Numbered from the stretch's first letter, positions 1-5,800 are shown. The stretch is 7,356 nt of DNA from Phyllobacteriaceae bacterium (GCA_012799265.1 JAAZLP010000286.1:1-7356), one strand, 5' to 3'. Program-made: numbers and translations. The notes: generated from the letters alone by a model not told the origin.

Positions 1-314
1 CCTTTGAGCACGACGATGGCCCTATCACCGTTCGGGCCGGGCGCTACGGCCCTTATGTCAATCAGGGCAAGGTCAACGCGACCATTCCCAAGGACGTAAA
101 GCCGGAAGAAGTGACGCTGGAACAGGCGGTCGAATGGATCGCCGCACGCGCGGCTGTTGCGGGCACCAAGACCAAGAAGGCGCCTGCAAAGAAGGCCGCT
201 GCGAAAAAGCCGGCAGCCAAGACTGCGGCAGCGAAAAAGCCAGCCGCAAAGAAGGCTCCGGCCAAAAAGACCGCCGCAAAGAAGACCGCGGATTCCGAAG
301 ACGTTCCGTTCTAG
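1..314 (+). CDS. topA: DNA topoisomerase I, C-terminal end (partial)
   Basis: This is the 3' end of a gene entering from the left edge; the reading frame begins at base 3 and stops with TAG at 312-314. Type IA topoisomerase I relaxes negatively supercoiled DNA. The first ~50 visible residues contain a TopA C-terminal repeat: the motif GRYGPYV with a following VNATIPKD and EEVTLEQAVE, typical of the small C-terminal modules of alphaproteobacterial TopA. From about base 165 to 284 the protein becomes a low-complexity tail of 40 residues with 16 lysines, otherwise almost only Ala, Pro and Thr, ending in acidic SEDVPF. Such basic tails are known in many bacterial TopA proteins and are thought to help DNA binding. 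The catalytic core lies outside the window. The gene converges on the dipeptidase gene, with a hairpin between them. Confidence 0.95.
   Translation, partial: FEHDDGPITVRAGRYGPYVNQGKVNATIPKDVKPEEVTLEQAVEWIAARAAVAGTKTKKAPAKKAAAKKPAAKTAAAKKPAAKKAPAKKTAAKKTADSEDVPF
165..284 (+). repeat. Lys/Ala-rich low-complexity coding repeat in topA tail
   Basis: Degenerate tandem units of the form (A/P)AAKK or (T/A)PAKK are encoded here. At DNA level the 11-mer gcgaaaaagcc occurs at 201-211 and again at 231-241, exactly 30 bases apart. Short near-repeats such as gcaaagaag recur through the stretch. The pattern suggests expansion and contraction by slippage or unequal recombination. It resembles histone H1-like tails in composition. 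Confidence 0.85.
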
Positions 315-330
315 GCACAGACGCTGATGG

Positions 331-353
331 CCTCCCCCGCAACACGGGGGAGG
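331..353. terminator. Bidirectional hairpin terminator between convergent topA and dipeptidase genes
   Basis: A perfect 9-bp stem pairs 331-339 (CCTCCCCCG) with 345-353, around a 5-base loop CAACA. It starts 17 bases after the topA stop and lies 11 bases beyond the end of the dipeptidase gene on the other strand, so it could stop transcripts from both sides. There is no clear T-run on either side, so it is not a textbook intrinsic terminator and may act with Rho or as a 3'-end stabiliser. The half-site TGGCCTCCCCC (328-338) recurs at 1474-1484. Confidence 0.6.
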
Positions 354-364
354 AACAGACATCC

Positions 365-1414
365 TTAGCCGATCGTGCGCTCGACGAGGCTCAGCCAGTT
401 GTCGAGCGCAATCTTGCGCACCAGCTCTTCGCCATAGCCCTTGCCCAGCAGCGCCTGGAAGAGCTTGGGCACGCCGGTAACGTCCTTGATGACATCCGGC
501 ATGGTGGCGCCGTCGAAATCACTGCCAAGGGCAACGCCGTCCTCGCCAAGCGCTTCAACAAGCGCGTCGATGTGGCGAACCATGATGTCCAGCCCGGTAT
601 CGGGCAGCATCTTGCCGTCTTCGCGCAGGAAGCCCGTCGCAAAGTTGAGACCGACAATACCCTTGCTCTCGCGAATGGCGGCAAGCTGCCAGTCCGTCAG
701 GTTGCGGGTGCCAGGGCTGATGGCGTGAACATTGGAGTGCGTCGCGACAAGCGGTTTGGTGGAAATGGCTGCCACGTCGCGGAAACCGGCGGCATTGAGA
801 TGGCTGAGATCGATCATGACCCCGCGGGCGTCGCAGATGCGAACCAGTTCCTTGCCAGCGTCGGAAAGTCCAGGCCCGATGTCGGGATCAGCATTATGGC
901 GGAAGGGCACGCCAGTGCCGAAGGCATTGGCGCGGCTCCAGGTGATGCCGATGGAGCGTAGGCCCGCAGCGTAAAGGACCTCAAAAGAGCGGAATTCTGT
1001 GTCGATCGCTTCCGCGCCTTCGATGTGGAAAATACCTGCGAGCTTTTCCGCGGCGATAGCAGCGCGGATGTCGGCAGCGCTCCGGCAGATGTTGAGCGCA
1101 CCGGTGCGTTCGAGATCGAGCAGCAGCGCGGCCATGCCGTTGGTGGAATATTGCGCATCGGCGAGGCCGAGTTCTGGCGGCAGTTCGCCCTTGCCGCTGC
1201 TTGGACTTGCAGCAACGCTGGCGAGATCGGCTGTCACCGGCGGCGGGAACATGGCGAAGAACCCGCCAACCATCCCGGCCTTCCTGGCGCGAGGCAGATC
1301 GATATGACCGTCTTCCGTGCCATTGACAAAGGCGGCGACGCGTTCGGCTCGCGGTTTCTCGAGCAGTCGAAGCAGCGTGTCGTTGTGGCCGTCGAAGAAT
1401 GGAAAAGTGGTCAT
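365..1414 (-). CDS. Membrane dipeptidase (renal dipeptidase family, peptidase M19)
   Basis: This 349-residue zinc dipeptidase should hydrolyse dipeptides; family members accept varied L-L and L-D dipeptides, and the true substrate cannot be read here. The family's binuclear metal site is complete: H10 and D12 (FDGHND), bridging E132 (HIEGAEAI), H205 (DLSH) and H226 (ATHSN). The substrate-binding R237 (GTRNL) and D299 (GSDFDG) are also present. Length is normal for bacterial members. No signal peptide is visible, since the N-terminus goes straight into the first strand, so it is probably cytoplasmic. The ATG at 1412-1414 has a modest AGGG (1422-1425) 7 bases upstream. It lies 90 bp downstream of the dihydroorotase-like gene on the same strand, with a hairpin in between, so it may be a separate unit or a partly attenuated operon member. 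Its role near pyrimidine genes is unclear. Confidence 0.93.
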   Translation of the reverse strand: MTTFPFFDGHNDTLLRLLEKPRAERVAAFVNGTEDGHIDLPRARKAGMVGGFFAMFPPPVTADLASVAASPSSGKGELPPELGLADAQYSTNGMAALLLDLERTGALNICRSAADIRAAIAAEKLAGIFHIEGAEAIDTEFRSFEVLYAAGLRSIGITWSRANAFGTGVPFRHNADPDIGPGLSDAGKELVRICDARGVMIDLSHLNAAGFRDVAAISTKPLVATHSNVHAISPGTRNLTDWQLAAIRESKGIVGLNFATGFLREDGKMLPDTGLDIMVRHIDALVEALGEDGVALGSDFDGATMPDVIKDVTGVPKLFQALLGKGYGEELVRKIALDNWLSLVERTIG

Positions 1415-1473
1415 GGAATCGCCCTGCTAGGAATGAGCAGGGTAGCGACCAGTACGGTGGGGTAAACCCCTGG

Positions 1474-1499
1474 TGGCCTCCCCCTCGCGACGGAGGCCA
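1474..1499 (-). terminator. Hairpin downstream of the dihydroorotase-like gene
   Basis: An 8-bp perfect stem pairs TGGCCTCC (1474-1481) with GGAGGCCA (1492-1499), with a 10-base loop. It begins 6 bases after the end of the dihydroorotase-like gene on the minus strand. No T-run follows, so termination may be partial. A second small stem, GGGG-TAAA-CCCC, lies next to it at 1459-1470. The left arm shares the 11-mer TGGCCTCCCCC with the hairpin at 331-353. Confidence 0.45.
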
Positions 1500-1504
1500 G
1501 ACAA

Positions 1505-2800
1505 TCAGGCGTCGCTGTGCTCGAAAACGGTCTTGCCACCTACAATGGTGCGCATGACCTTGCCCTGCATGCGGGCGTTTTCGAAGCTGGTATTGCGCGA
1601 CTTGGACCGAATGCTGCGCTCGGTCACCTGCCATGGATAATCCAGATCGATGAGGATCAGATCTGCCGGGGCGCCCTTGGCTATACGACCGCTCTTGAGG
1701 CCAAGAATTTCAGCCGGACGGCTGGTCATGGCGCGCAGGATTGTCAGCAGGTCCACTTCACCCGAATGCACGAGTCGCAGGGCGGCGGCGAGCAGAGTCT
1801 CAAGCCCAATGGCGCCCTTGGAGGCTTCGGCGAAGGGCTGGCGCTTGACTTCGGTGTCCTGCGGATCGTGGTCGGAATGGATGGTGTCGATAATGCCGGT
1901 GCGCAGCGCTTCGATCATGGCCAACCGGTCTTCCTCACTCCGCAAGGGCGGATTGAGCTTGAAGTAGGTCCGGTAGCGACCGATGTCGTTTTCATTCAGG
2001 CAGAGATTGTTGATCGAGATACCAGCGGTAACCTTGGTGTTACGCGCCTTGGCATTCGTCATGATGGAAGCCGAAGCCGCCGCCGAAATCTGCGCCGCGT
2101 GATAGCGGACGCCGGTCAGCGCCGCCAATTGCAGGTCGCGCGCCAGCGGGATGGTTTCTGCCTCGCGCGGGATGCCGCGAAGACCGAGCACGGTGGCAAA
2201 GAGTCCCGAATTCATCACACCATCGCCCACCAGTTCGGCGTCTGCAGGCAGATGGACAAAGGGCATGTCGAAATTGGCGGCGTAAGCCATGGCGTTGCGC
2301 AGCAGCGATGAGGACTGGATCGAACTGCCACCATCGGTAAAGCAGACTGCACCCGCCTCCTTGAGGAGGCCGAATTCAGTCATCTCCTTGCCGGCAAGAC
2401 CCTTGGTGATCGCGGCAGCAGGCAGGATTCGCGCCGGGGACTGGGCTTCGGCGCGACGAATGAGGAAGTCGACCAAGGCGCCGTCGTCAACCACTGGCGT
2501 CGTGTCAGGCATCATCACGAAACTTGTGATGCCACCGGCGACCGCCGCTGCACCGGCCGAGGCGAGGGTTTCGCGATATTCCTTGCCGGGCTCGCCAACA
2601 AAGACGCGCATGTCGATGAGACCGGGCGCGAGTACCTTGCCCTCGGCATTGATGACTTCGGCACCCTCGGGCACACCGACCGGCCCATTGAGTGCCACAT
2701 CGGACACAAGGCCGTCCTCGACCAGAACGGCGCCGATCTGATCCGTACCGGTCGCTGGATCAACAACGCGGGCGTTTTCAATAAGGAGGGGACGGGTCAT
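1505..2800 (-). CDS. pyrC: Dihydroorotase-like protein, probably non-catalytic (PyrC'/PyrX type)
   Basis: This 431-residue protein has the amidohydrolase fold of type I dihydroorotase, which closes carbamoyl-aspartate to dihydroorotate in pyrimidine synthesis. Preserved landmarks are APGLIDM (58-64), the GEPG loop (69-72), MMPDT (96-100), FTDGG (154-158), VH183, SDHDPQ (309-314) and GAIGLETLL (329-337). However, the metal-binding HxH after GLIDM is R65-V-F67. The substrate Arg of the usual LREPG is G69, MPNT has become MPDT, and the usual HVS histidine is Q237. An active zinc site therefore looks impossible. In Pseudomonas such a PyrC' is an inactive partner needed to assemble aspartate transcarbamoylase. 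The start codon overlaps the pyrB stop (ATGA at 2797-2800), and GAGGA (2808-2812) lies 7 bases upstream inside pyrB. Automatic annotation will probably call it dihydroorotase. Confidence 0.92.
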   Translation of the reverse strand: MTRPLLIENARVVDPATGTDQIGAVLVEDGLVSDVALNGPVGVPEGAEVINAEGKVLAPGLIDMRVFVGEPGKEYRETLASAGAAAVAGGITSFVMMPDTTPVVDDGALVDFLIRRAEAQSPARILPAAAITKGLAGKEMTEFGLLKEAGAVCFTDGGSSIQSSSLLRNAMAYAANFDMPFVHLPADAELVGDGVMNSGLFATVLGLRGIPREAETIPLARDLQLAALTGVRYHAAQISAAASASIMTNAKARNTKVTAGISINNLCLNENDIGRYRTYFKLNPPLRSEEDRLAMIEALRTGIIDTIHSDHDPQDTEVKRQPFAEASKGAIGLETLLAAALRLVHSGEVDLLTILRAMTSRPAEILGLKSGRIAKGAPADLILIDLDYPWQVTERSIRSKSRNTSFENARMQGKVMRTIVGGKTVFEHSDA

Positions 2801-3765
2801 TGTTCGTTCCTCGCAGCGAGCAGGGCATCCAGCACGGCCATGCGGACGGCAACGCCCATTTCGACCTGATCGGTGATCACAGAGCGCTCGCTGTCGGCGA
2901 TGGCCGGATCGATCTCGACCCCACGATTCATTGGGCCCGGATGCATGACTATCGCGTCTGGCTTGGCATGGCTGAGCTTGGCTTCGTCGAGGCCGTAGAA
3001 GCGGTAATATTCGCGCACGGAAGGGATCATCTTCCCATTGGCGCGTTCGTGCTGCAGCCGCAGCATCATCACCACGTCGACGCCCCTGAGCCCTTCTTCC
3101 ATGTCGGTGAAGACCTCAGTGGCGAGATTTTCGATACCGGCGGGAAGCAGGGTCTTCGGTGCAATGACCCGCGTACGGACATTGAGCGCGCCCAACAGAA
3201 GTAGGTTCGAACGGGCAACGCGCGAGTTGGCGATGTCACCGCAGATGGCGACGGTCAGCCCGGCAAGCGTGCCCTTGTGGTTACGGATGGTGAGAGCGTC
3301 GAGCAGGGCCTGAGTGGGATGCTCATGGGCGCCATCGCCTGCATTGACCACTGAACAGCCGACCTTTTGGGCCAGCAGTTCCACGGCGCCGGCCGCCGAG
3401 TGCCGCACGATCAGCACGTCCGGCCGCATGGCGTTTAGCGTCGCTGCGGTGTCGATGAGCGTTTCGCCCTTGGTCACCGAGCTCGTCTTGACCGACATAT
3501 TGACCACCATCGCCCCGAGCCGCTTTCCGGCGATCTCGAAGGACGACTGCGTGCGCGTCGATGGCTCGAAGAAGAGGTTGATCTGGGTCTTGCCGGCCAG
3601 CGTGGCCAGCGATTTTCGTTCCTGGCGCGAGACCGAAATCATCTGCTCCGCACGGTCCAGCAAGTCCACGATTTCGTGCTGCTGGAGATCGGCGATGGAA
3701 ATGAGGTGGCGCTGTTGGAACGGGGGGAAGTCACCGGCACGACCGGATGAAGTAACCTGCGGCAT
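2797..3765 (-). CDS. pyrB: Aspartate carbamoyltransferase catalytic subunit
   Basis: PyrB joins carbamoyl phosphate and aspartate to give carbamoyl-aspartate, the committed step of pyrimidine synthesis. The 322-residue protein has all signature elements: FFEPSTRTQSSFE with carbamoyl-phosphate loop STRT (69-72), SVTKGE with K99 (96-101), RHS (121-123), HPTQALLD (149-156), GDIANSRVARSN (176-187), MLRLQHER (234-241) and HPGPMNRGVEI (275-285). Its N-terminus is about 11 residues longer than the E. coli chain before the RHLISI strand, as in enzymes that work with a dihydroorotase-like partner. No pyrI regulatory-chain gene is seen. The ATG at 3763-3765 is preceded by AAGGGA (3772-3777) with a 6-base gap. 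The stop overlaps the next gene by 4 bp, implying coupled translation and roughly matched amounts of the two proteins. Confidence 0.98.
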   Translation of the reverse strand: MPQVTSSGRAGDFPPFQQRHLISIADLQQHEIVDLLDRAEQMISVSRQERKSLATLAGKTQINLFFEPSTRTQSSFEIAGKRLGAMVVNMSVKTSSVTKGETLIDTAATLNAMRPDVLIVRHSAAGAVELLAQKVGCSVVNAGDGAHEHPTQALLDALTIRNHKGTLAGLTVAICGDIANSRVARSNLLLLGALNVRTRVIAPKTLLPAGIENLATEVFTDMEEGLRGVDVVMMLRLQHERANGKMIPSVREYYRFYGLDEAKLSHAKPDAIVMHPGPMNRGVEIDPAIADSERSVITDQVEMGVAVRMAVLDALLAARNEQ

Positions 3766-3782
3766 GTCGCATCCCTTGCGAT

Positions 3783-3818
3783 TTGCTGCGGTCTAACCGA
3801 GGGGGCAGGGCGCAGCAA
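3783..3818 (-). promoter_or_regulatory. Inverted repeat and candidate promoter in front of pyrB
   Basis: The 93-bp gap between ruvX and pyrB contains a perfect 8-bp inverted repeat, TTGCTGCG...CGCAGCAA, at 3783-3790 and 3811-3818 with 20 bases between. Read on the minus strand, TTGCTG (3818-3813) and TTAGAC (3796-3791) are 16 bases apart and could be -35 and -10 boxes, giving a short leader that ends in the pyrB ribosome site. The arms would then straddle the promoter like an operator. If transcribed from ruvX instead, they would form a leader hairpin just before the ribosome site. Both readings are inferences; the promoter match is weak. Confidence 0.3.
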
Positions 3819-3858
3819 CCCCACCGAAGTCATTTCGCGCAATAAAAGCCGCGTCGGT

Positions 3859-4311
3859 TCAGCGCATCCGGTCGAGGGCGCCTTGAAGGATGTAGCTTGC
3901 CGCCAGCTTGTCGACCACCTCTGCCCGACGGTCGCGACGCAGGTCCGCATCAATCATCATGCGGGTGACCGCAGATGTGGAAAGGCGCTCGTCCCAGAAG
4001 GCAATCGGCAGATTGACCTTGGGGATCAGGTTACGGGCGAAGGCGCGGGTCGACTGAGCACGCGGGCCTTCAGTGCCATCCATGTTGAGCGGGAGACCGA
4101 GAATCAGGGCCACCACCTGGTTCTGGTTGATCAGCTCGATGAGCCGCTCGGCGTCCTGGGTGAACTTGGTCCGCTTGATGGTTTCGAGCGGAGTGGCCGA
4201 ATAACGCATGCCGTCCGAAATCGCGACGCCAATGGTCTTGGTGCCCAGATCAAGGCCGAGAATCTTGCCCGTTGGGGGGATGGCGGCGAGAGGATTTTCG
4301 AATTCGGACAC
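3859..4311 (-). CDS. ruvX: YqgF/RuvX family nuclease (pre-16S rRNA processing / putative Holliday junction resolvase)
   Basis: This 150-residue protein of the RNase H-like fold matches the YqgF family in length and motifs. The first strand is ILGLDLGTKTIGVAISD with the acidic D21, followed by LILGLPLNMDG (69-79), the FWDERLST motif (105-112) with its conserved acidic pair D107/E108, and VDKLAASYILQ (133-143) with D134. Family members are linked to maturation of the 16S rRNA 5' end and to branched-DNA cleavage; the in vivo role differs between species. The start is GTG (CAC at 4309-4311 on the plus strand). No strong ribosome site is seen before it, only a weak purine stretch, but no later start would keep the first catalytic strand. 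The gene is divergent from the metallo-beta-lactamase-like gene and lies 93 bp upstream of pyrB on the same strand. Confidence 0.96.
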   Translation of the reverse strand: MSEFENPLAAIPPTGKILGLDLGTKTIGVAISDGMRYSATPLETIKRTKFTQDAERLIELINQNQVVALILGLPLNMDGTEGPRAQSTRAFARNLIPKVNLPIAFWDERLSTSAVTRMMIDADLRRDRRAEVVDKLAASYILQGALDRMR

Positions 4312-4384
4312 GCTTCACTCGCTGGACAGGTCAAAAACGTCCTATAGGCTCACCAACCGAATTTTGCGACTGAAAAGGCCCCGG
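4312..4384. promoter_or_regulatory. Divergent intergenic region with CCTATAGG palindrome
   Basis: These 73 bases separate two divergently transcribed genes, so promoters for both should lie here or overlap the gene starts. The 8-bp palindrome CCTATAGG at 4341-4348 offers a TATAGG -10-like element on both strands. A CTGGAC (4322-4327) lies 15 bases before the plus-strand copy, which is short spacing. I see no convincing -35 on the minus strand. AAAAGG (4373-4378), 6 bases before the ATG at 4385, is the ribosome site of the plus-strand gene. Confidence 0.3.
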
Positions 4385-4909
4385 ATGAAAATCACCTGGT
4401 TCAGCAATACCGCGTTCCGCATCCATATCGGTGGTCAGATCCTGGTTGTGGACGCCGATCAGGCGCCGAAGGAGGTGGAACCCAAGGAACTGCTGAGCGG
4501 TGCCGATCTTGTGGTGAGGCTGGCGGAGGAGCATCCACAGGCTGAAGGGCCAACTTGGTCGCCTCGTCCGCCAGAACGCCTGCTGGATGCCGGTGAGTCG
4601 GGTCGACCTCTGGCCGTATGGGGTATTGGCACCGGATCTTTGCTGATCGACGCCGACGCTGATCATCCGCTTCTACTTCTTGCGGGCGAGGTTCCAAATC
4701 TCGGTCGGTGGATGGAGCAGGGGGTAGTGATATTGGCGGACGGCGATCTGGCCGCTCGGGCGAGTCGGCTTTTGGAGGAGCGCACGCCACGGTTGATCGC
4801 TCTGGCTGGTGACGAAGTCGAGGTCAGTGCCGCGTTCGATGCGGTGCGTGACCGGCTGGATGGGGCAGGGCTCATTGCACTGGAGGCCGGCATGGCGGTC
4901 GAAGTCTGA
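4385..4909 (+). CDS. Small metallo-beta-lactamase-like protein without visible metal ligands (hypothetical)
   Basis: This is a 174-residue protein of unproven function. The N-terminus MKITWFSNTAFRI, then GGQILVVDA, resembles the start of UPF0173 metal-dependent hydrolases (typically MKITWxGHSAFRI), but the GHSA histidine is replaced (SNTA). No HxHxDH motif is found anywhere; the only histidines are H14, H50 and H94. The C-terminal half has alternating hydrophobic strands (PLLLLAGEV 95-103, GVVILADGDL 113-122, RLIALAGDEV 136-145), plausible for half of an alpha/beta sandwich. It is shorter than UPF0173 proteins (about 225-235 residues). I chose the ATG at 4385 because AAAAGG sits 6 bases upstream and homology-like sequence starts there; the longer frame from 4208 runs through ruvX antisense. 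It precedes gatC by 80 bp. I infer a degenerate or repurposed hydrolase, perhaps structural. Confidence 0.75.
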   Translation: MKITWFSNTAFRIHIGGQILVVDADQAPKEVEPKELLSGADLVVRLAEEHPQAEGPTWSPRPPERLLDAGESGRPLAVWGIGTGSLLIDADADHPLLLLAGEVPNLGRWMEQGVVILADGDLAARASRLLEERTPRLIALAGDEVEVSAAFDAVRDRLDGAGLIALEAGMAVEV

Positions 4910-4926
4910 CTGCGGCGCCATTTTCG

Positions 4927-4956
4927 TTGTCTTTTATACCAGACGATTGCTAATAC
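4927..4956 (+). promoter_or_regulatory. Candidate gatC promoter
   Basis: In the 80-bp gap before gatC, TTGTCT (4927-4932) and TAATAC (4951-4956) are separated by 18 bases and sit in the most AT-rich part of the local sequence. The expected transcript would start about 25-30 bases before the ATG at 4990. The ribosome site GGAG (4980-4983) is 6 bases upstream of the ATG. The box matches are only partial, so transcription could also come from the preceding gene. Confidence 0.3.
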
Positions 4957-4989
4957 GGGCCGAATACGCCTTTCTCGCTGGAGTTTGCC

Positions 4990-5277
4990 ATGTCTGTCGA
5001 CGCCGCCACCGTCAAGCGCATCGGGCGCCTCGCCCGTATCCGTATCGAGGAGGACGAAGTCGCCGGCTATCAAAGCGAGATCAATGCCATTCTCGGCTTT
5101 GTCGAGCAGCTCTCGGAAGTCGATGTCGACGGCGTTGAGCCGATGACTTCGGTGACCCCGATGACGCTGCGCCGTCGCGATGACGTGGTGACCGACGGCA
5201 ATTATGCCGAAAAGATCGTCTCCAATGCGCCGCTTACCGAAGACAACTTCTTCATGGTTCCCAAGGTGGTTGAGTAG
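4990..5277 (+). CDS. gatC: Asp-tRNA(Asn)/Glu-tRNA(Gln) amidotransferase subunit C
   Basis: GatC is the small subunit that wraps around and stabilises GatA and GatB in the amidotransferase converting misacylated Glu-tRNA(Gln) and/or Asp-tRNA(Asn) to the amidated forms. The 95-residue length is typical. Family landmarks are VKRIGRLARIRIEEDEV (8-24), the helix YQSEINAILGFVEQLSEVD (27-45), GVEPMTSVTPM (48-58) where the protein threads along its partners, LRRRDDVVTDG (60-70), and the C-terminal NAPLTEDNFFMVPKVVE (79-95). The ATG has GGAG 6 bases upstream. The stop is 2 bases before the acetyltransferase ATG, so the three genes gatC, acetyltransferase and gatA are probably cotranscribed. Confidence 0.97.
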   Translation: MSVDAATVKRIGRLARIRIEEDEVAGYQSEINAILGFVEQLSEVDVDGVEPMTSVTPMTLRRRDDVVTDGNYAEKIVSNAPLTEDNFFMVPKVVE

Positions 5278-5279
5278 CG

Positions 5280-5765
5280 ATGGCCGTTTCCATCGCCATC
5301 GAAACGCCCTTGCAGGACGATGTGCGTGAGCTGGTGCGCCAGCTCAACGACCATTTGATGCCGCTGTCGCCGCCGGAATTCCAGTTCAAGATGACCGTCG
5401 AACAGATGGCCGATTCCGACACGACGCTGTTCGTTGCGCGGGACGACGCTGGCAAGGCCGTGGGCATGGGGGCGCTGAAGGTGCACGGCCCGGAACTGGG
5501 TGAAGTCAAGCGGATGTTCACGCTGCCTGAGGTGCGTGGCCAACGCGTGGGGCGCCTTCTGCTGGAGCGGATCGTTGATCTCGCCCGTGAGCGGAACCTG
5601 CCGGTGGTGATGCTGGAAACCGGCACCGGCGACGGTATGGCTGGCGCACATCGCCTCTACACCCGTTTTGGCTTTGCCGAACGCGGGCCTTTCCTGGACT
5701 ATCCGGACAGCCCCTGGTCCGCCTTTTTCGAATTGAACCTGTCTGCTCCGGCGGCTGTGGCCTGA
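5280..5765 (+). CDS. GNAT family N-acetyltransferase, substrate unknown
   Basis: This 161-residue protein has the GNAT fold signature. Strand 4 with GEVKRMFTLPEVRG leads into the acetyl-CoA pyrophosphate loop RGQRVG (86-91) and helix RLLLERIVDLARER. Then comes strand 5 VVMLETGTGD (109-118), and AHRLYTRFGF (123-132), the usual C-terminal acceptor-side motif. The N-terminal 45 residues (PLQDDVRELVRQLNDHLMPLSPPE) form the variable substrate-side helices. ETGTG and LYTRFGF resemble small-molecule or amino-acid acetyltransferases of the YsnE-like group more than ribosomal RimI, but the acceptor cannot be assigned. The ATG is 2 bases after the gatC stop, and its ribosome site must lie within the gatC end (the GGTGGTTGAG stretch at 5265-5274). 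It sits inside the gatC-gatA pair. Confidence 0.94.
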   Translation: MAVSIAIETPLQDDVRELVRQLNDHLMPLSPPEFQFKMTVEQMADSDTTLFVARDDAGKAVGMGALKVHGPELGEVKRMFTLPEVRGQRVGRLLLERIVDLARERNLPVVMLETGTGDGMAGAHRLYTRFGFAERGPFLDYPDSPWSAFFELNLSAPAAVA

Positions 5766-5800
5766 CGGGCCCGGCGCCGTGATGAATGAGAGTATGTAGC

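Noticed and set aside
165..284. The topA repeat tract as a possible CRISPR or tandem repeat array
   Set aside because: The units are short, imperfect and in frame, encoding a Lys/Ala tail; no regular repeat-spacer pattern exists.
134..961. Long plus-strand open frame (275 codons) opposite the dipeptidase gene
   Set aside because: It begins inside topA in another frame, runs antisense to a gene with a complete M19 metal site, and its translation has no recognisable motifs; it is a by-product of high GC.
1459..1470. GGGG-TAAA-CCCC mini-hairpin as an independent regulatory site
   Set aside because: Only 4 bp of stem; it is more simply part of the 3' structure after the dihydroorotase-like gene and was noted there.
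981..1634. Minus-strand 217-codon frame spanning the dipeptidase and dihydroorotase-like gene junction
   Set aside because: It is out of frame with both real genes, its product is Arg/His-rich without motifs, and it crosses the intergenic hairpin.
2783..3204. Strong ribosome-site-like AAGGAGG at 2783-2789 followed by a TTG at 2800 opening a 134-codon plus-strand frame
   Set aside because: The frame is antisense to pyrB and its product looks like a complement of the ATCase sequence; the purine run is the complement of a Leu/Ile-coding stretch near the start of the dihydroorotase-like gene.
4208..4384. Upstream extension of the metallo-beta-lactamase-like gene to an ATG at 4208
   Set aside because: The extra 59 residues come from the antisense strand of ruvX, and a proper ribosome site lies directly before the ATG at 4385.
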